Assembly (NCBI GenBank): GCA_029960085.1
Contig: JASCPG010000008.1
Span: forward strand, 1-62,512
Reading direction: 5' to 3'
From: Microbacteriaceae bacterium PS02067
GTDB lineage: Bacteria > Actinomycetota > Actinomycetes > Actinomycetales > Microbacteriaceae
Length of the DNA: 62,512 nucleotides
Positions 25,798 to 33,866 of this stretch are shown here, piece after piece (positions within the stretch are counted from its first letter, which is position 1; every line of letters starts with the position of its first letter). A program made the translations under genes and the position numbers. The notes beneath the pieces are model-generated. The model ran no database searches. It worked only from the letters and a program-made list of their open reading frames with translations, and was not told where the DNA came from.

Positions 25798-26463
25798 GTG
25801 CGTGCCGTGGCCGATGACAAGCGGAAGCGCGTGCGCACGCGCGATGTCGTCGCCGACGGGCTGTACATCGCGTCCGCCGCGACCCGCCTGCGCTTGAAGA
25901 ACGCGATCCTTGTCCACATCCTCGCCAACGGCGAGGACTTCGACCCCGATCTCTATCTCGGGGAGGCGCGCTCGGCACTCGAGTCGCTCGCCGAGGAGGC
26001 CGAAGCGGATGCCGCGGCGCGCGAGCGCGAGCGCAAGATCGCCCGCACCCGCCACTCCGACTCGGACGGCACGCACGACTACCGTAGCCGCGACGTGCGG
26101 AACCTCCGTCGGCGCGAGAAGCAGTCGCTCCACGTCGCGCATCAGCTGCGGCTTCGCGCCGCGGACGATGCCGAACTGCACAAGCTGATCGCCGATGCCC
26201 GCGCCGCCGCGTGGACGGAGGTCGCGAAGAACATCGACCGGACGCTGCGCATCGAGGCATCCCGCCCCGATCTCGAGCCCGACTACGCCCGGATGCGCAG
26301 CGCGCGCATGCAGGCGCTGCAGCTCGTCGACCTGCCGAAGCTGCGCGCGCACCGCCGCAGCACGCGGACGCAGAAGCAGCTCCGCGAGGCCGGCGAGCTC
26401 CCCGACATCCTGCCCGCCGACGTGCTGCCGGCCGGAGCCATCGACCCCGGCGAGCTCGAATAG
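25798..26463 (+). CDS. Hypothetical protein, charged, helical
   Basis: A 221-residue soluble protein dominated by charged alpha-helix, with no signal peptide and no cysteine. An Arg/Lys-rich N-terminus (DKRKRVRTRD) and a central predicted helical segment (about 60-120, EAEADAAARERERKIARTR and SRDVRNLRRREKQSLHVAHQ) suggest nucleic-acid or protein-protein contact. The GTG at 25798 is used; a second GTG nine bases on is possible. Codon use is normal for the region, and the gene sits immediately upstream of a tRNA, so it is likely a conserved resident. I do not recognise the family. Confidence 0.7.
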   Translation: MRAVADDKRKRVRTRDVVADGLYIASAATRLRLKNAILVHILANGEDFDPDLYLGEARSALESLAEEAEADAAARERERKIARTRHSDSDGTHDYRSRDVRNLRRREKQSLHVAHQLRLRAADDAELHKLIADARAAAWTEVAKNIDRTLRIEASRPDLEPDYARMRSARMQALQLVDLPKLRAHRRSTRTQKQLREAGELPDILPADVLPAGAIDPGELE

Positions 26464-26531
26464 CGCGACGATTCGTCGGATGCCGGGGTGTGCGCTAAGC
26501 TGGTCCTCGGCCCTCGCGCGAGTGAGGGCAT

Positions 26532-26604
26532 GCGCCCGTAGCTCAATGGATAGAGCATCTGACTACGGATCAGAAGGTTAGGGGTTCGAGTCCCTTCGGG
26601 CGCA
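26532..26604 (+). tRNA. tRNA-Arg (anticodon ACG)
   Basis: A complete 73-nt tRNA without encoded CCA. The acceptor stem GCGCCCG pairs with CGGGCGC, the D arm has GCTCAATGGATAGAGC, the anticodon stem TCTGA/TCAGA encloses CTACGGA with anticodon ACG (read ICG), and the T arm contains GGTTCGAGTCC. tRNA 3' ends are common integration sites; the 800 bp after this one hold no intact gene. Confidence 0.95.
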
Positions 26605-26626
26605 CACTGTGTTGAGACAGTGAACG

Positions 26627-26660
26627 AACGAAAACCCGCGGAATCCCGCGGGTTTTCGTT
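26627..26660 (+). terminator. Terminator after tRNA-Arg
   Basis: A perfect 15-bp stem (AACGAAAACCCGCGG / CCGCGGGTTTTCGTT) with an AATC loop, followed by GTTT, 22 bp after the tRNA. Confidence 0.85.
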
Positions 26661-27469
26661 GTTTCTGGGCACTGCGTGCGAGCGTGCCGCACATCAAAGC
26701 GCATCACACGGGATCACCCGTATGTGTGCACCTATGTGTGCACTAGATTCCGCACTGACGGGCCACTGGCGTGCCGTCCGGAGTGAGGCTCCGTTGGCGC
26801 CACCGGCGACGGCCAGACTTGGATGAGGTCAGCGATCCTCGTGGAGGTAGGTGTCGAGCTTCGCGATTCCATCGCGCGCCTCCACCTCGAGTTGATGAGT
26901 GTATCGCCGAGCGGTTCCGGTGCGGATCCTTCCCGACGCGGAGTGCCTTCACCACGGCGCATCCGTCTCGACCGTCATCCGCAGACAGCGGGCGTACCTC
27001 TCGGGTGCCGCCCGTCATACGTTCGAGCGGCAGCACGGTATCGATGCAGCCGGGCCCGTCCTGCGCCCTGGGGGCCTCTGGGGTGCCGCAGTGCGCTCGC
27101 TCGCTCGCGGCGCGGGGGAGAAGCGCGTTCGCAGGTTGGCCTCTTTCGCCGACCGAATGCTCCCCATCGTGCCTCGCGCGGTCGGTGCGAAACTCGTCGC
27201 GCTCTCGGTTGAATCGGCCGCAATCGCCGGCTACGACCGAGATGATCCAGATCGCTCGCTGGTATAGCACCGGCGCTGCCAACCCGATCACCGCCCGCTG
27301 CGGGTGAACGAACGGGTGGGGTGCCCCGATGTCGTCTGTCAAGCCGCGAGGGCGGTCCGGTAAACGGTGGAGCTGATCTGGCGCATGGTTCGTTGAACAC
27401 CGGCCGTTGTGGCGGCGTCGCGGTGGGACGGTCCGCCACAACGGCCCGTGCAGAGTGCCGGGGTGAGGC
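26661..27469. other. Gene-poor stretch downstream of tRNA-Arg
   Basis: About 800 bp with no gene I can support. A near-repeat TATGTGTGCAC occurs twice at about 26719-26741. On the minus strand, codons read from about 26945 down to a stop at 26829 (RHSASGRIRTGTARRY ... TYLHEDR) have protein-like character and may be the end of a degraded integrase or similar. On the plus strand 26899-27267 gives an open frame of 122 codons ending AAIAGYDRDDPDRSLV, unrecognised and weakly supported. A perfect 14-bp inverted repeat (27402-27415 with 27433-27446, GGCCGTTGTGGCGG arms, 17-nt spacer) lies 24 bp past the phosphorylase stop. I read the stretch as decayed mobile DNA. Confidence 0.5.
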
Positions 27470-29764
27470 TCAGACTCCCGCGGGCAGCGGCGATTCGAGC
27501 GACACCGTGAGGGCGTCGGCGACGACGTGCGTCGTACCGGCGACATCGACCTCGAGCGGCTCGCCGTCGCGCAGCGTGAGCACCAGTTCGGTCGGCGTCA
27601 CGCGAACGCCCAGCAGGCGTGTGCGGAACCCGATCGTGAACGAGAATCCGTCCCAGCCCTCGGGGCAGAACGGCGCGAAGCTCAACTGGCCTTCGCGCAC
27701 GCGCATTCCGGCGAAGCCCTGCACGATCGACAGCCACGCACCGCTCATCGACGTGATGTGCAGGCCGTCTTCGGTGTCGTTGTTGTAATTGTCGAGGTCG
27801 AGACGCGCCGTGCGGCGGTAGAGCTCGATGGCCTTGTCGCGACGACCGATAGACGATGCCACGATCGAGTGGATCGACGCCGACAGCGACGACTCGTGCA
27901 CGGTCATCGGCTCGTAGAAGTCGAAGTTGCGGCGCAGTTCGTCGACCGTGAACTCGTCTTCGAACAGGTACATGCCCTGCAGCACATCGGCCTGTTTGAT
28001 GAAGCACGATCGCAGAATGCGATCCCACGACCAATTCTGGTTCAGCGGACGATCCGCCGACGACAGCGTGTCGGTGCTGCGCAGATCCTTGTCGAGGAAC
28101 GTGTCGTGCTGCACGTTGACGCCGAGCTCGTCATCGGTGGGCAGATACATGTTCGCCGCGATCGTGCGCCACTTCTCGAGCTCTGCGGCGCTCACGCCGA
28201 GAGCCGTCGCACGCTCGGGCGCGAGCGCGTCGAGCGTCTCGCTCGTGTAGCGCAGCACCCATGAGGCCAGATAGTTGGTGTACCAGTTGTTGTTGACGTT
28301 GTTCTCGTACTCGTTGGGCCCCGTGACGCCGTGCAGCATGTACTGCCCGCGCGATGCGGCGAAGTGCACGCGATCGGCCCAGAACCGGCTGATCTCGACG
28401 AGCACCTCGATGCCCGGCCCCTCGAGGTACGAACGGTCGCCCGTGTAGTGCGTGTAGGTGTGGATCGCGAAGGCGATCGCACCGTTGCGGTGGATCTCTT
28501 CGAACGTGATCTCCCACTCGTTGTGGCATTCGACGCCCGTGAACGTCACCATCGGGAACAGCGCACCGGCCAGCCCCTGCTGCCGCGCATTGTGCTGCGC
28601 CTGCGGAAGCTGCTCGTGACGGTAGGTGAGCAGTGCGCGTGTGACGTCGGGCTCGGCAACCGCGAGATACAACGGTACGAGATACGCCTCGGTGTCCCAA
28701 TAGGTGGCGCCGCCGTACTTCTCGCCCGTGAAGCCCTTCGGGCCGATGTTGAGGCGGGAGTCTTCGCCGTAGTAGGTCGAGAACAGCTGGAACAGGTTGA
28801 ACTGGATGCCCTGCTGCGCCTCGTCATCGCCCTCGATCCGCACTTCGGCGCGAGCCCAGCGCTCCTCCCACCGCGCCGTGTGCTGCGCGAGGTGCTCGTC
28901 GAAGCCGATCGCGGCCGCCGCGTCGAGCAGACGGGCGACGGCGTCGCGATGGTCGTCCTGAGCGATGTCGCGCGTCGTCACGACGGCTGTCGTCTTGGTC
29001 AGCTCCACCTGGGCGCCGTCGCCCCGCGTCGCTCCGTAGAGTTCGCCGACCTGCAGCGGGTGCTCGATCGTGTCGAGCAGTTCGAGTCCGGATGCCGCGA
29101 CGCGCATCGCCGCCGTCACGGTGTAGCGCTCGGTGCCGAACGGGTTCGCGATCGTGCGCATCGACAGCAGCGGATCCGCCGACGTGCGGCGGTCGACGAC
29201 GTCCCAGAAGCGTTCGCCGTAGTTGGAGTCGAGGTTGTGCACGTCGCCGTCGAGGCGCGGTCGCAGCGTCACGCGCGGGCGCCCTTCGAGTGCCGTCACC
29301 CGCACGCGCTGCAGGCACAGCTCGGGAGTGACGAGCGAGAGGAAGCGCTCGAACTCGATGCGCACGGTGGCGCCGGCGACGCGGTATTTGTACGAGCGGG
29401 TGAGCAGACCCGTGCGCAGATCGAGGCGGATACCGGCGTTGCTGTGGTCGCCCGTGAAGAGGTCGACGCGTTCGCCGTCGATGTCGATGTCGACCGCGAT
29501 GATGTCGACGGCGTTGATGACCTTGCCGAAGTACTCCGGGTAGCCGTTCTTCCACCACCCGACGCGCGTCTTGTCGGGGAACCAGACGCCGGCGATGTAG
29601 GTGCCGGGGTGCGTGTCACCGCCGTAGCCTTCTTCGAACGTGCCGCGCATTCCCATGTGCCCGTTGCCGATCGAGGTCATCGATTCGATCAGGCGCATGG
29701 ACGCATCGTCGATGCGCGTCGTTGAGATTGCGTACGGTTCGACGTCGAAAATCCGCTCGCTCAT
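27470..29764 (-). CDS. Glycoside hydrolase family 65 disaccharide phosphorylase (maltose phosphorylase type)
   Basis: A 764-residue cytoplasmic enzyme of GH65, which splits an alpha-glucosyl disaccharide with phosphate to beta-glucose 1-phosphate and glucose. Domain order: N-terminal beta-sandwich (about 1-260, with MTSIGNGHMGMRGTFEEGY), linker, (alpha/alpha)6 barrel (about 320-690) and C-terminal beta-sheet. The barrel contains WDTEAYLVPLYLAV (phosphate/substrate side), the catalytic acid region HGVTGPNEYENNVNNN (Glu near 486) and SSLSASIHSIVAS. The G-P-N-E-Y motif and loop fit maltose phosphorylase better than trehalose or kojibiose enzymes, but the specificity is inference. An operator matching that of the transport operon lies 59 bp upstream. 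Confidence 0.9.
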   Translation of the reverse strand: MSERIFDVEPYAISTTRIDDASMRLIESMTSIGNGHMGMRGTFEEGYGGDTHPGTYIAGVWFPDKTRVGWWKNGYPEYFGKVINAVDIIAVDIDIDGERVDLFTGDHSNAGIRLDLRTGLLTRSYKYRVAGATVRIEFERFLSLVTPELCLQRVRVTALEGRPRVTLRPRLDGDVHNLDSNYGERFWDVVDRRTSADPLLSMRTIANPFGTERYTVTAAMRVAASGLELLDTIEHPLQVGELYGATRGDGAQVELTKTTAVVTTRDIAQDDHRDAVARLLDAAAAIGFDEHLAQHTARWEERWARAEVRIEGDDEAQQGIQFNLFQLFSTYYGEDSRLNIGPKGFTGEKYGGATYWDTEAYLVPLYLAVAEPDVTRALLTYRHEQLPQAQHNARQQGLAGALFPMVTFTGVECHNEWEITFEEIHRNGAIAFAIHTYTHYTGDRSYLEGPGIEVLVEISRFWADRVHFAASRGQYMLHGVTGPNEYENNVNNNWYTNYLASWVLRYTSETLDALAPERATALGVSAAELEKWRTIAANMYLPTDDELGVNVQHDTFLDKDLRSTDTLSSADRPLNQNWSWDRILRSCFIKQADVLQGMYLFEDEFTVDELRRNFDFYEPMTVHESSLSASIHSIVASSIGRRDKAIELYRRTARLDLDNYNNDTEDGLHITSMSGAWLSIVQGFAGMRVREGQLSFAPFCPEGWDGFSFTIGFRTRLLGVRVTPTELVLTLRDGEPLEVDVAGTTHVVADALTVSLESPLPAGV

Positions 29765-29822
29765 GGGTCACCTTCCTCGTCCGGGGGGTCGTGTGCCGAG
29801 GTGTGACTGCGCGACCGTGCGC

Positions 29823-29836
29823 CGGAAACGTATCCG
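29823..29836. promoter_or_regulatory. Operator CGGAAACGTATCCG before the phosphorylase gene
   Basis: A 14-bp near-palindrome with arms CGGAwACG/CGTwTCCG. The same sequence with two changes, CGGAACCGTTTCCG, lies in front of the solute-binding protein gene at 30644-30657. Both are probably bound by the LacI protein of 33867-34931. Confidence 0.6.
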
Positions 29837-29917
29837 GAAAGCGAGGTTACCCCTCCCTGCGATGATGCGCATCCTCGCGGGTAGGCTGGGGATCCCACCC
29901 CGACTGCAGGAGGACCC

Positions 29918-30550
29918 GTGTTCCGCCGCCTCTTCGATTCCGCGGCGCCGTTGTGGCGGGCGGCATCGACGCTCGGCGACATCATCGTCGTGAACATCCT
30001 GCTGATCCTGACCGTGATCCCGGTCGTCACCGCCGGGGCCGGGCTCGTGGCGACGTACGACACGGCGCGTCGCGTGCAGGCCGACATCGACGACGGCGTC
30101 GCGCGCACCTTCTGGCGCTCGTTCCGGTCGAACTTCGTGCAGGCGACTGTGCTCTGGCTCGTCGTCGGCGTCATCGGCGCCGGCATCGTCGCGAGCTGGG
30201 TGCTGCTGCCGGTCGATGAGGCCAGCATCATGAAGACCCTTTCCACCGCCGTATATCTGCTGATCTTCCCCTTCGTCTGGGCGCTTCAGGCCCGGTTTGC
30301 GAACAGCGTGATCCACACGTTGCGCAACGCCGTCGTCGTGGCGGTCGGTCGTTTGCCGTTCGCCGCGGGCGTCTTGCTGATCCACATCGTGGTCGGGGCG
30401 ATCGTGATCGCCTCGTGGCTCATGATCCCGCAGGTCGTCGTGCTCCTGCTGCTCCTCGGCTACCCCTTCGTCGTGTGGGCGTCGATACCGCTCATCGGGC
30501 GCGCGCTCGAGCCGCTGCTGCCCGCTGTGGACGAACCGACGGGCGCCTGA
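29918..30550 (+). CDS. DUF624 / YesL-family membrane protein
   Basis: A 210-residue membrane protein with five or six predicted spans (about 20-45, 75-100, 105-125, 140-165, 170-190). The N-terminal FDSAAPLWRAASTLGDIIVVNILLILTVIPVVTAGA, followed by a soluble loop with RRVQADIDDGVARTFWRSFRSNFVQA, matches the YesL/DUF624 family that accompanies CUT1 oligosaccharide transporters in Gram-positive bacteria. The GTG at 29918 has a strong ribosome site (GCAGGAGG, 5 nt before). It is divergent from the phosphorylase and precedes the solute-binding protein. Its job is unknown; a helper role in sugar uptake is inferred from linkage. Confidence 0.85.
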   Translation: MFRRLFDSAAPLWRAASTLGDIIVVNILLILTVIPVVTAGAGLVATYDTARRVQADIDDGVARTFWRSFRSNFVQATVLWLVVGVIGAGIVASWVLLPVDEASIMKTLSTAVYLLIFPFVWALQARFANSVIHTLRNAVVVAVGRLPFAAGVLLIHIVVGAIVIASWLMIPQVVVLLLLLGYPFVVWASIPLIGRALEPLLPAVDEPTGA

Positions 30551-30602
30551 CCCGTCGGATTCTTCGTGATCTGATCGTGATGTTCACGCTGGTGGCGCGC
30601 GC

Positions 30603-30631
30603 TTGCAACGTCGTAGCGGCGGGCGTACTGT
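30603..30631 (+). promoter_or_regulatory. Promoter of the sugar transport operon
   Basis: TTGCAA (30603-30608) and TACTGT (30626-30631) are separated by 17 bp and lie just upstream of the operator at 30644-30657, which would then sit at about +7 to +20 and act as a roadblock. Confidence 0.5.
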
Positions 30632-30643
30632 CGGAACTGCAGG

Positions 30644-30657
30644 CGGAACCGTTTCCG
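30644..30657. promoter_or_regulatory. Operator CGGAACCGTTTCCG before the solute-binding protein gene
   Basis: A 14-bp near-palindrome, partner of the site at 29823-29836 (12 of 14 positions identical). It lies between the promoter and the start codon of the binding-protein gene and is the probable target of the LacI regulator encoded at the end of the operon. Confidence 0.65.
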
Positions 30658-30737
30658 AAAAAGTTCCGTCTCGCGTGGCGAAGTACAGAGGCGTCGCCAC
30701 GTCCACGGCATACATCCAACGAAGGAAGGCCACGACG

Positions 30738-32072
30738 ATGATGAAGCGCAGGATGGTGACACTGGTCGCCGCCGGCATCGCGGTTACCGCAGTGACGGGC
30801 GCGCTGGCCGGCTGCAGCGCCGGAAGCGACGACAGCTCGGCTGAAGGCAAGGTGTACTACCTCAACTTCAAGCCGGAACAGGCTGAGGACTGGGTGGCGC
30901 TCGCCGCCGAGTACACCAAGAAGACAGGTGTTCAGGTCGACGTGCAGACCGCTGCGTCGGGCACCTACGAGACGACGCTCAAGTCTGAGATGGCCAAGAG
31001 CAACCCTCCCACGCTGTTCCAGGTCAACGGACCTGTGGGCCTTGCGACGTGGGGCGACTACGCCGCTGACCTCAGCGACTCGGCAATCTACGAGCACCTC
31101 AACGACCAGTCGGTCGCCCTGACCGGCGACGACGGCGAAGTGCTGGCGATCCCGTACGTCCAGGAGACCTACGGCATCATCTACAACAAGAAGCTCCTCA
31201 ACGACTACATCGCGCTGCCCGACGCCGCGATCACGTCGATCGACGAGATCGACAACTTCGACACGCTGAAGGCCGTTGCCGAAGGCATCCAGGCGAACAA
31301 GGACGCTCTCGGCGTCGAGGGCGCGTTCACGTCGGCTGGTTTCGACCCGTCGTCTGACTGGCGCTTCAAGACCCACCTGGCGAACATCCCGCTCTACTAC
31401 CAGTTCAAGGCCGACGGTGTCACGGGTCAGCCGGCGACGATCACCGACGAGTACCTCGACGGTTATCAGCGCATCTTCGACCTCTACATCAACAACTCGA
31501 CGACCGAGCGCACGCTCCTGTCGAGCAAGACCGGTGAAGACGCCAACGCTGAGTTCGCGCTCGGCAAGGCCGTGTTCTACCAGAACGGCACCTGGGCCTA
31601 CAACGACATCAAGGGCCAGGCTGTCGCCGACGAAGACCTCGGCATGCTGCCGATCTACATCGGTGCCGACGGTGAAGAGAACCAGGGTCTGACCACGGGT
31701 TCGGAGAACTACTGGGTCATCAACAACGAGGTCTCCGAGGCTGACCAGCAGGCCACGCTCGACTTCCTCGAGTGGGTCATCACGTCTGACGAGGGCCGCG
31801 ACTCCCTCGCCAAGACGATGGGCTTCGTCACCCCGTTCGACACGTTCGCGGACTACCTGCCGTCGAACCCGTTCATCCTCGCGGATGCCGCGTACACGGC
31901 TGCCGGCAAGACCGCCGTCACGTGGAACTTCACCGTCATGCCCTCTGAGGAGTGGAAGAACGGTGTGGGCCAGGCCCTGCTGCAGTACGCGCAGGAGACC
32001 GGTGACTGGGCGGGCGTCGAGACGGCGTTCGTCGACGGCTGGGCGTCTGAGTACAAACTCACCAACGGCTGA
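30738..32072 (+). CDS. Sugar ABC transporter solute-binding lipoprotein
   Basis: A 444-residue extracytoplasmic binding protein of the CUT1 family (SBP type 1). The signal peptide ends in the lipobox LAGC (residues 23-26), so the mature protein is lipid-anchored at Cys26. Two alpha/beta lobes follow; landmarks are VYYLNFKPEQAEDWVALAAEYTKKTGVQV, PPTLFQVNGPVGLATWG, IPYVQETYGIIYNKKLL and GLTTGSENYWVINNEV. Codon use is less extreme than its neighbours (more T-ending codons such as TCT and GCT), typical of a highly expressed gene. The ATG pair at 30738 and 30741 follows GAAGGAAGG. A strong hairpin after the stop separates it from the permeases. Confidence 0.92.
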   Translation: MMKRRMVTLVAAGIAVTAVTGALAGCSAGSDDSSAEGKVYYLNFKPEQAEDWVALAAEYTKKTGVQVDVQTAASGTYETTLKSEMAKSNPPTLFQVNGPVGLATWGDYAADLSDSAIYEHLNDQSVALTGDDGEVLAIPYVQETYGIIYNKKLLNDYIALPDAAITSIDEIDNFDTLKAVAEGIQANKDALGVEGAFTSAGFDPSSDWRFKTHLANIPLYYQFKADGVTGQPATITDEYLDGYQRIFDLYINNSTTERTLLSSKTGEDANAEFALGKAVFYQNGTWAYNDIKGQAVADEDLGMLPIYIGADGEENQGLTTGSENYWVINNEVSEADQQATLDFLEWVITSDEGRDSLAKTMGFVTPFDTFADYLPSNPFILADAAYTAAGKTAVTWNFTVMPSEEWKNGVGQALLQYAQETGDWAGVETAFVDGWASEYKLTNG

Positions 32073-32078
32073 GAAATC

Positions 32079-32110
32079 CGTGCCGCGGGGGCGTAAGCCC
32101 CCGCGGCACG
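32079..32110 (+). terminator. Strong intercistronic hairpin after the binding-protein gene
   Basis: A perfect 14-bp stem (CGTGCCGCGGGGGC / GCCCCCGCGGCACG) with a GTAA tetraloop, 7 bp after the stop codon and without a T-run. Such hairpins between binding-protein and permease genes protect or partly terminate the mRNA and keep the binding protein in excess over the membrane subunits. Confidence 0.75.
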
Positions 32111-32165
32111 GCGGTGCGGGCGCGGCGATACGCTGCGTCCGCACCCTCATCAAGGAGCACGCATC

Positions 32166-33008
32166 ATGAAGAAGTCTCTCGCCCGCTGGGGATGGCTGTT
32201 CACCGGCCCGACCCTGGCGGCGTTCATCATCGGGTTCATCATCCCGTTCGTTCTCGGTGTCTACCTCTCGTTCACGGAGTTCCGCACCGTCACACGAAGC
32301 ACGTGGGTGGGATTCGACAACTACGCGAAGCTGATCGGCGACGAGATCTTCCTCCACTCGCTGTGGTACACCGCCGCCTTCGCCATCGTCACGACGATCC
32401 TCATCAACGTCTTCGCGTTCGCGATCGCGTACATGCTGGTCAAGAAGTTCCGCGGCCGCAACGTCTTCCGCTCGGTGTTCTTCATGCCGAACCTCATCGG
32501 CGGCATCGTCCTCGGCTACATCTGGCTGCTGCTGCTCAACGGCATCCTCGGCTTCTGGGCACGATCGATCACCTATGACGCCACGTACGGCTTCTGGGGT
32601 ATGGTCATTCTGATGTGCTGGCAGCAGATCGGCTACATGATGGTGATCTACATCGCCGGTCTGCAGTCGATCCCCGCCGAGCTCATCGAAGCGGCCGAGA
32701 TGGACGGCGCATCGCGCGCCCGCAGCCTCCGCAGCGTCATCATCCCGCTCGTGATGCCCTCGATCACGGTGTGCACGTTCCTGACGATCACCAATGGCTT
32801 CAAGATGTTCGACCAGAACCTCGCGCTGACCAACGGCGCTCCGTCGCGCCTGTCCGAGCTGCTGGCGCTCAACATCTTCAACACCTTCTACGGCCGTTCC
32901 GGATTCGAGGGCGTGGGCCAGGCGAAGGCGGTCATCTTCTTGCTGATCGTCGCGGTGATCGCACTCGTGCAGAACCGCTATGCGCGCTCGAAGGAGGCGA
33001 TCGCATGA
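32166..33008 (+). CDS. Sugar ABC transporter permease, MalF type (second system)
   Basis: A 280-residue CUT1 permease with six predicted spans, first at about residues 11-33 (WGWLFTGPTLAAFIIGFIIPF). The EAA loop (LIEAAEMDGASRARSLRSVIIP) is at about 176-197. The ATG at 32166 follows AAGGAGCACGC. The stop overlaps the next permease by 4 bp. It has little similarity in its loops to the permease at 48-983, so the two transport systems are not a recent duplication. With the GH65 phosphorylase in the same predicted regulon, a maltose-like disaccharide is the most economical substrate. Confidence 0.93.
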   Translation: MKKSLARWGWLFTGPTLAAFIIGFIIPFVLGVYLSFTEFRTVTRSTWVGFDNYAKLIGDEIFLHSLWYTAAFAIVTTILINVFAFAIAYMLVKKFRGRNVFRSVFFMPNLIGGIVLGYIWLLLLNGILGFWARSITYDATYGFWGMVILMCWQQIGYMMVIYIAGLQSIPAELIEAAEMDGASRARSLRSVIIPLVMPSITVCTFLTITNGFKMFDQNLALTNGAPSRLSELLALNIFNTFYGRSGFEGVGQAKAVIFLLIVAVIALVQNRYARSKEAIA

Positions 33009-33841
33009 ACGACAAGGTGCGCCGCCCCTGGCTGTGGACGACGATCTTCACGATCATCGCCATCGCCTACATGTTCCCGATCGCTCTTGTCGTCATCAAC
33101 TCGTTCAAGAACAAGGTCTACATCGCGTCGGAGCCGTTCGCGTTCCCGACCGAGGACTCGTTCGTCGGGTGGGCCAACTACCTGCGCGGCATCGAGCTCA
33201 CCGACTTCCTCGCGTCGGCGGGATGGTCGTTCGTGATCACGATCGGCGCGGCCGTGCTGATCCTGGCGGGGACGTCGATGACCGCGTGGTGGATCGTCCG
33301 TATGGACAACCGCTTCGCCAAGACGCTGTACACGACGTTCCTGTTCAACCTCGTGGTGCCTTTCCAGATGGTGATGTTCACGCTGTCGTGGCTGGCCGAC
33401 TACCTGGGCCTGAACAATCCGTTCGGACTCTGGATCATCTACCTGGGCTTCGGCGCGGGTCTCGCAGTGTTCATCTTCACGGGCTTCGTCAAAGGCATCC
33501 CCTACGAGATCGAAGAGGCCGCCACGATCGACGGCTGCGGTCCGGTCCGTACGTTCGTGCTCATCGTTCTTCCGATCATGAAGCCGGCCGTGATCACGGT
33601 CGCGATCCTCGAGGTCATGTGGCTGTGGAATGACTACCTGCTGCCGTACCTGACACTCGATCTGAAGAACTACAAGACGATCCCGATCGCCGTGCAGTAC
33701 CTTCGCGGCGGCTATGGCTCGGTCGACATGGGCGCTATGATGGGTGTCTTGGTACTCGCCCTGATCCCGGTCATCGTCTTCTACTTCGTGAGCCAGAAGC
33801 ACATCATCAAGGGCGTCGTCGCCGGCGCCGTCAAGGGCTGA
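33005..33841 (+). CDS. Sugar ABC transporter permease, MalG type (second system)
   Basis: A 278-residue CUT1 permease starting at an ATG that overlaps the preceding stop. First span at about residues 9-31 (WLWTTIFTIIAIAYMFPIALVVI), EAA loop at about 168-188 (YEIEEAATIDGCGPVRTFVL), and a C-terminus typical of MalG proteins (QKHIIKGVVAGAVKG) that inserts towards the ATPase. The LacI regulator gene begins 25 bp downstream. No ATPase gene is linked, so a shared ATPase elsewhere is required. Confidence 0.93.
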   Translation: MNDKVRRPWLWTTIFTIIAIAYMFPIALVVINSFKNKVYIASEPFAFPTEDSFVGWANYLRGIELTDFLASAGWSFVITIGAAVLILAGTSMTAWWIVRMDNRFAKTLYTTFLFNLVVPFQMVMFTLSWLADYLGLNNPFGLWIIYLGFGAGLAVFIFTGFVKGIPYEIEEAATIDGCGPVRTFVLIVLPIMKPAVITVAILEVMWLWNDYLLPYLTLDLKNYKTIPIAVQYLRGGYGSVDMGAMMGVLVLALIPVIVFYFVSQKHIIKGVVAGAVKG

Positions 33842-33866
33842 TCGCCCTTTGTGAGGAGGCTCCGTC

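Noticed and set aside
26899..27267. A 122-codon gene after the tRNA
   Set aside because: No recognisable family, no convincing ribosome site, and competing open frames on both strands; kept only as a note in the gene-poor stretch.
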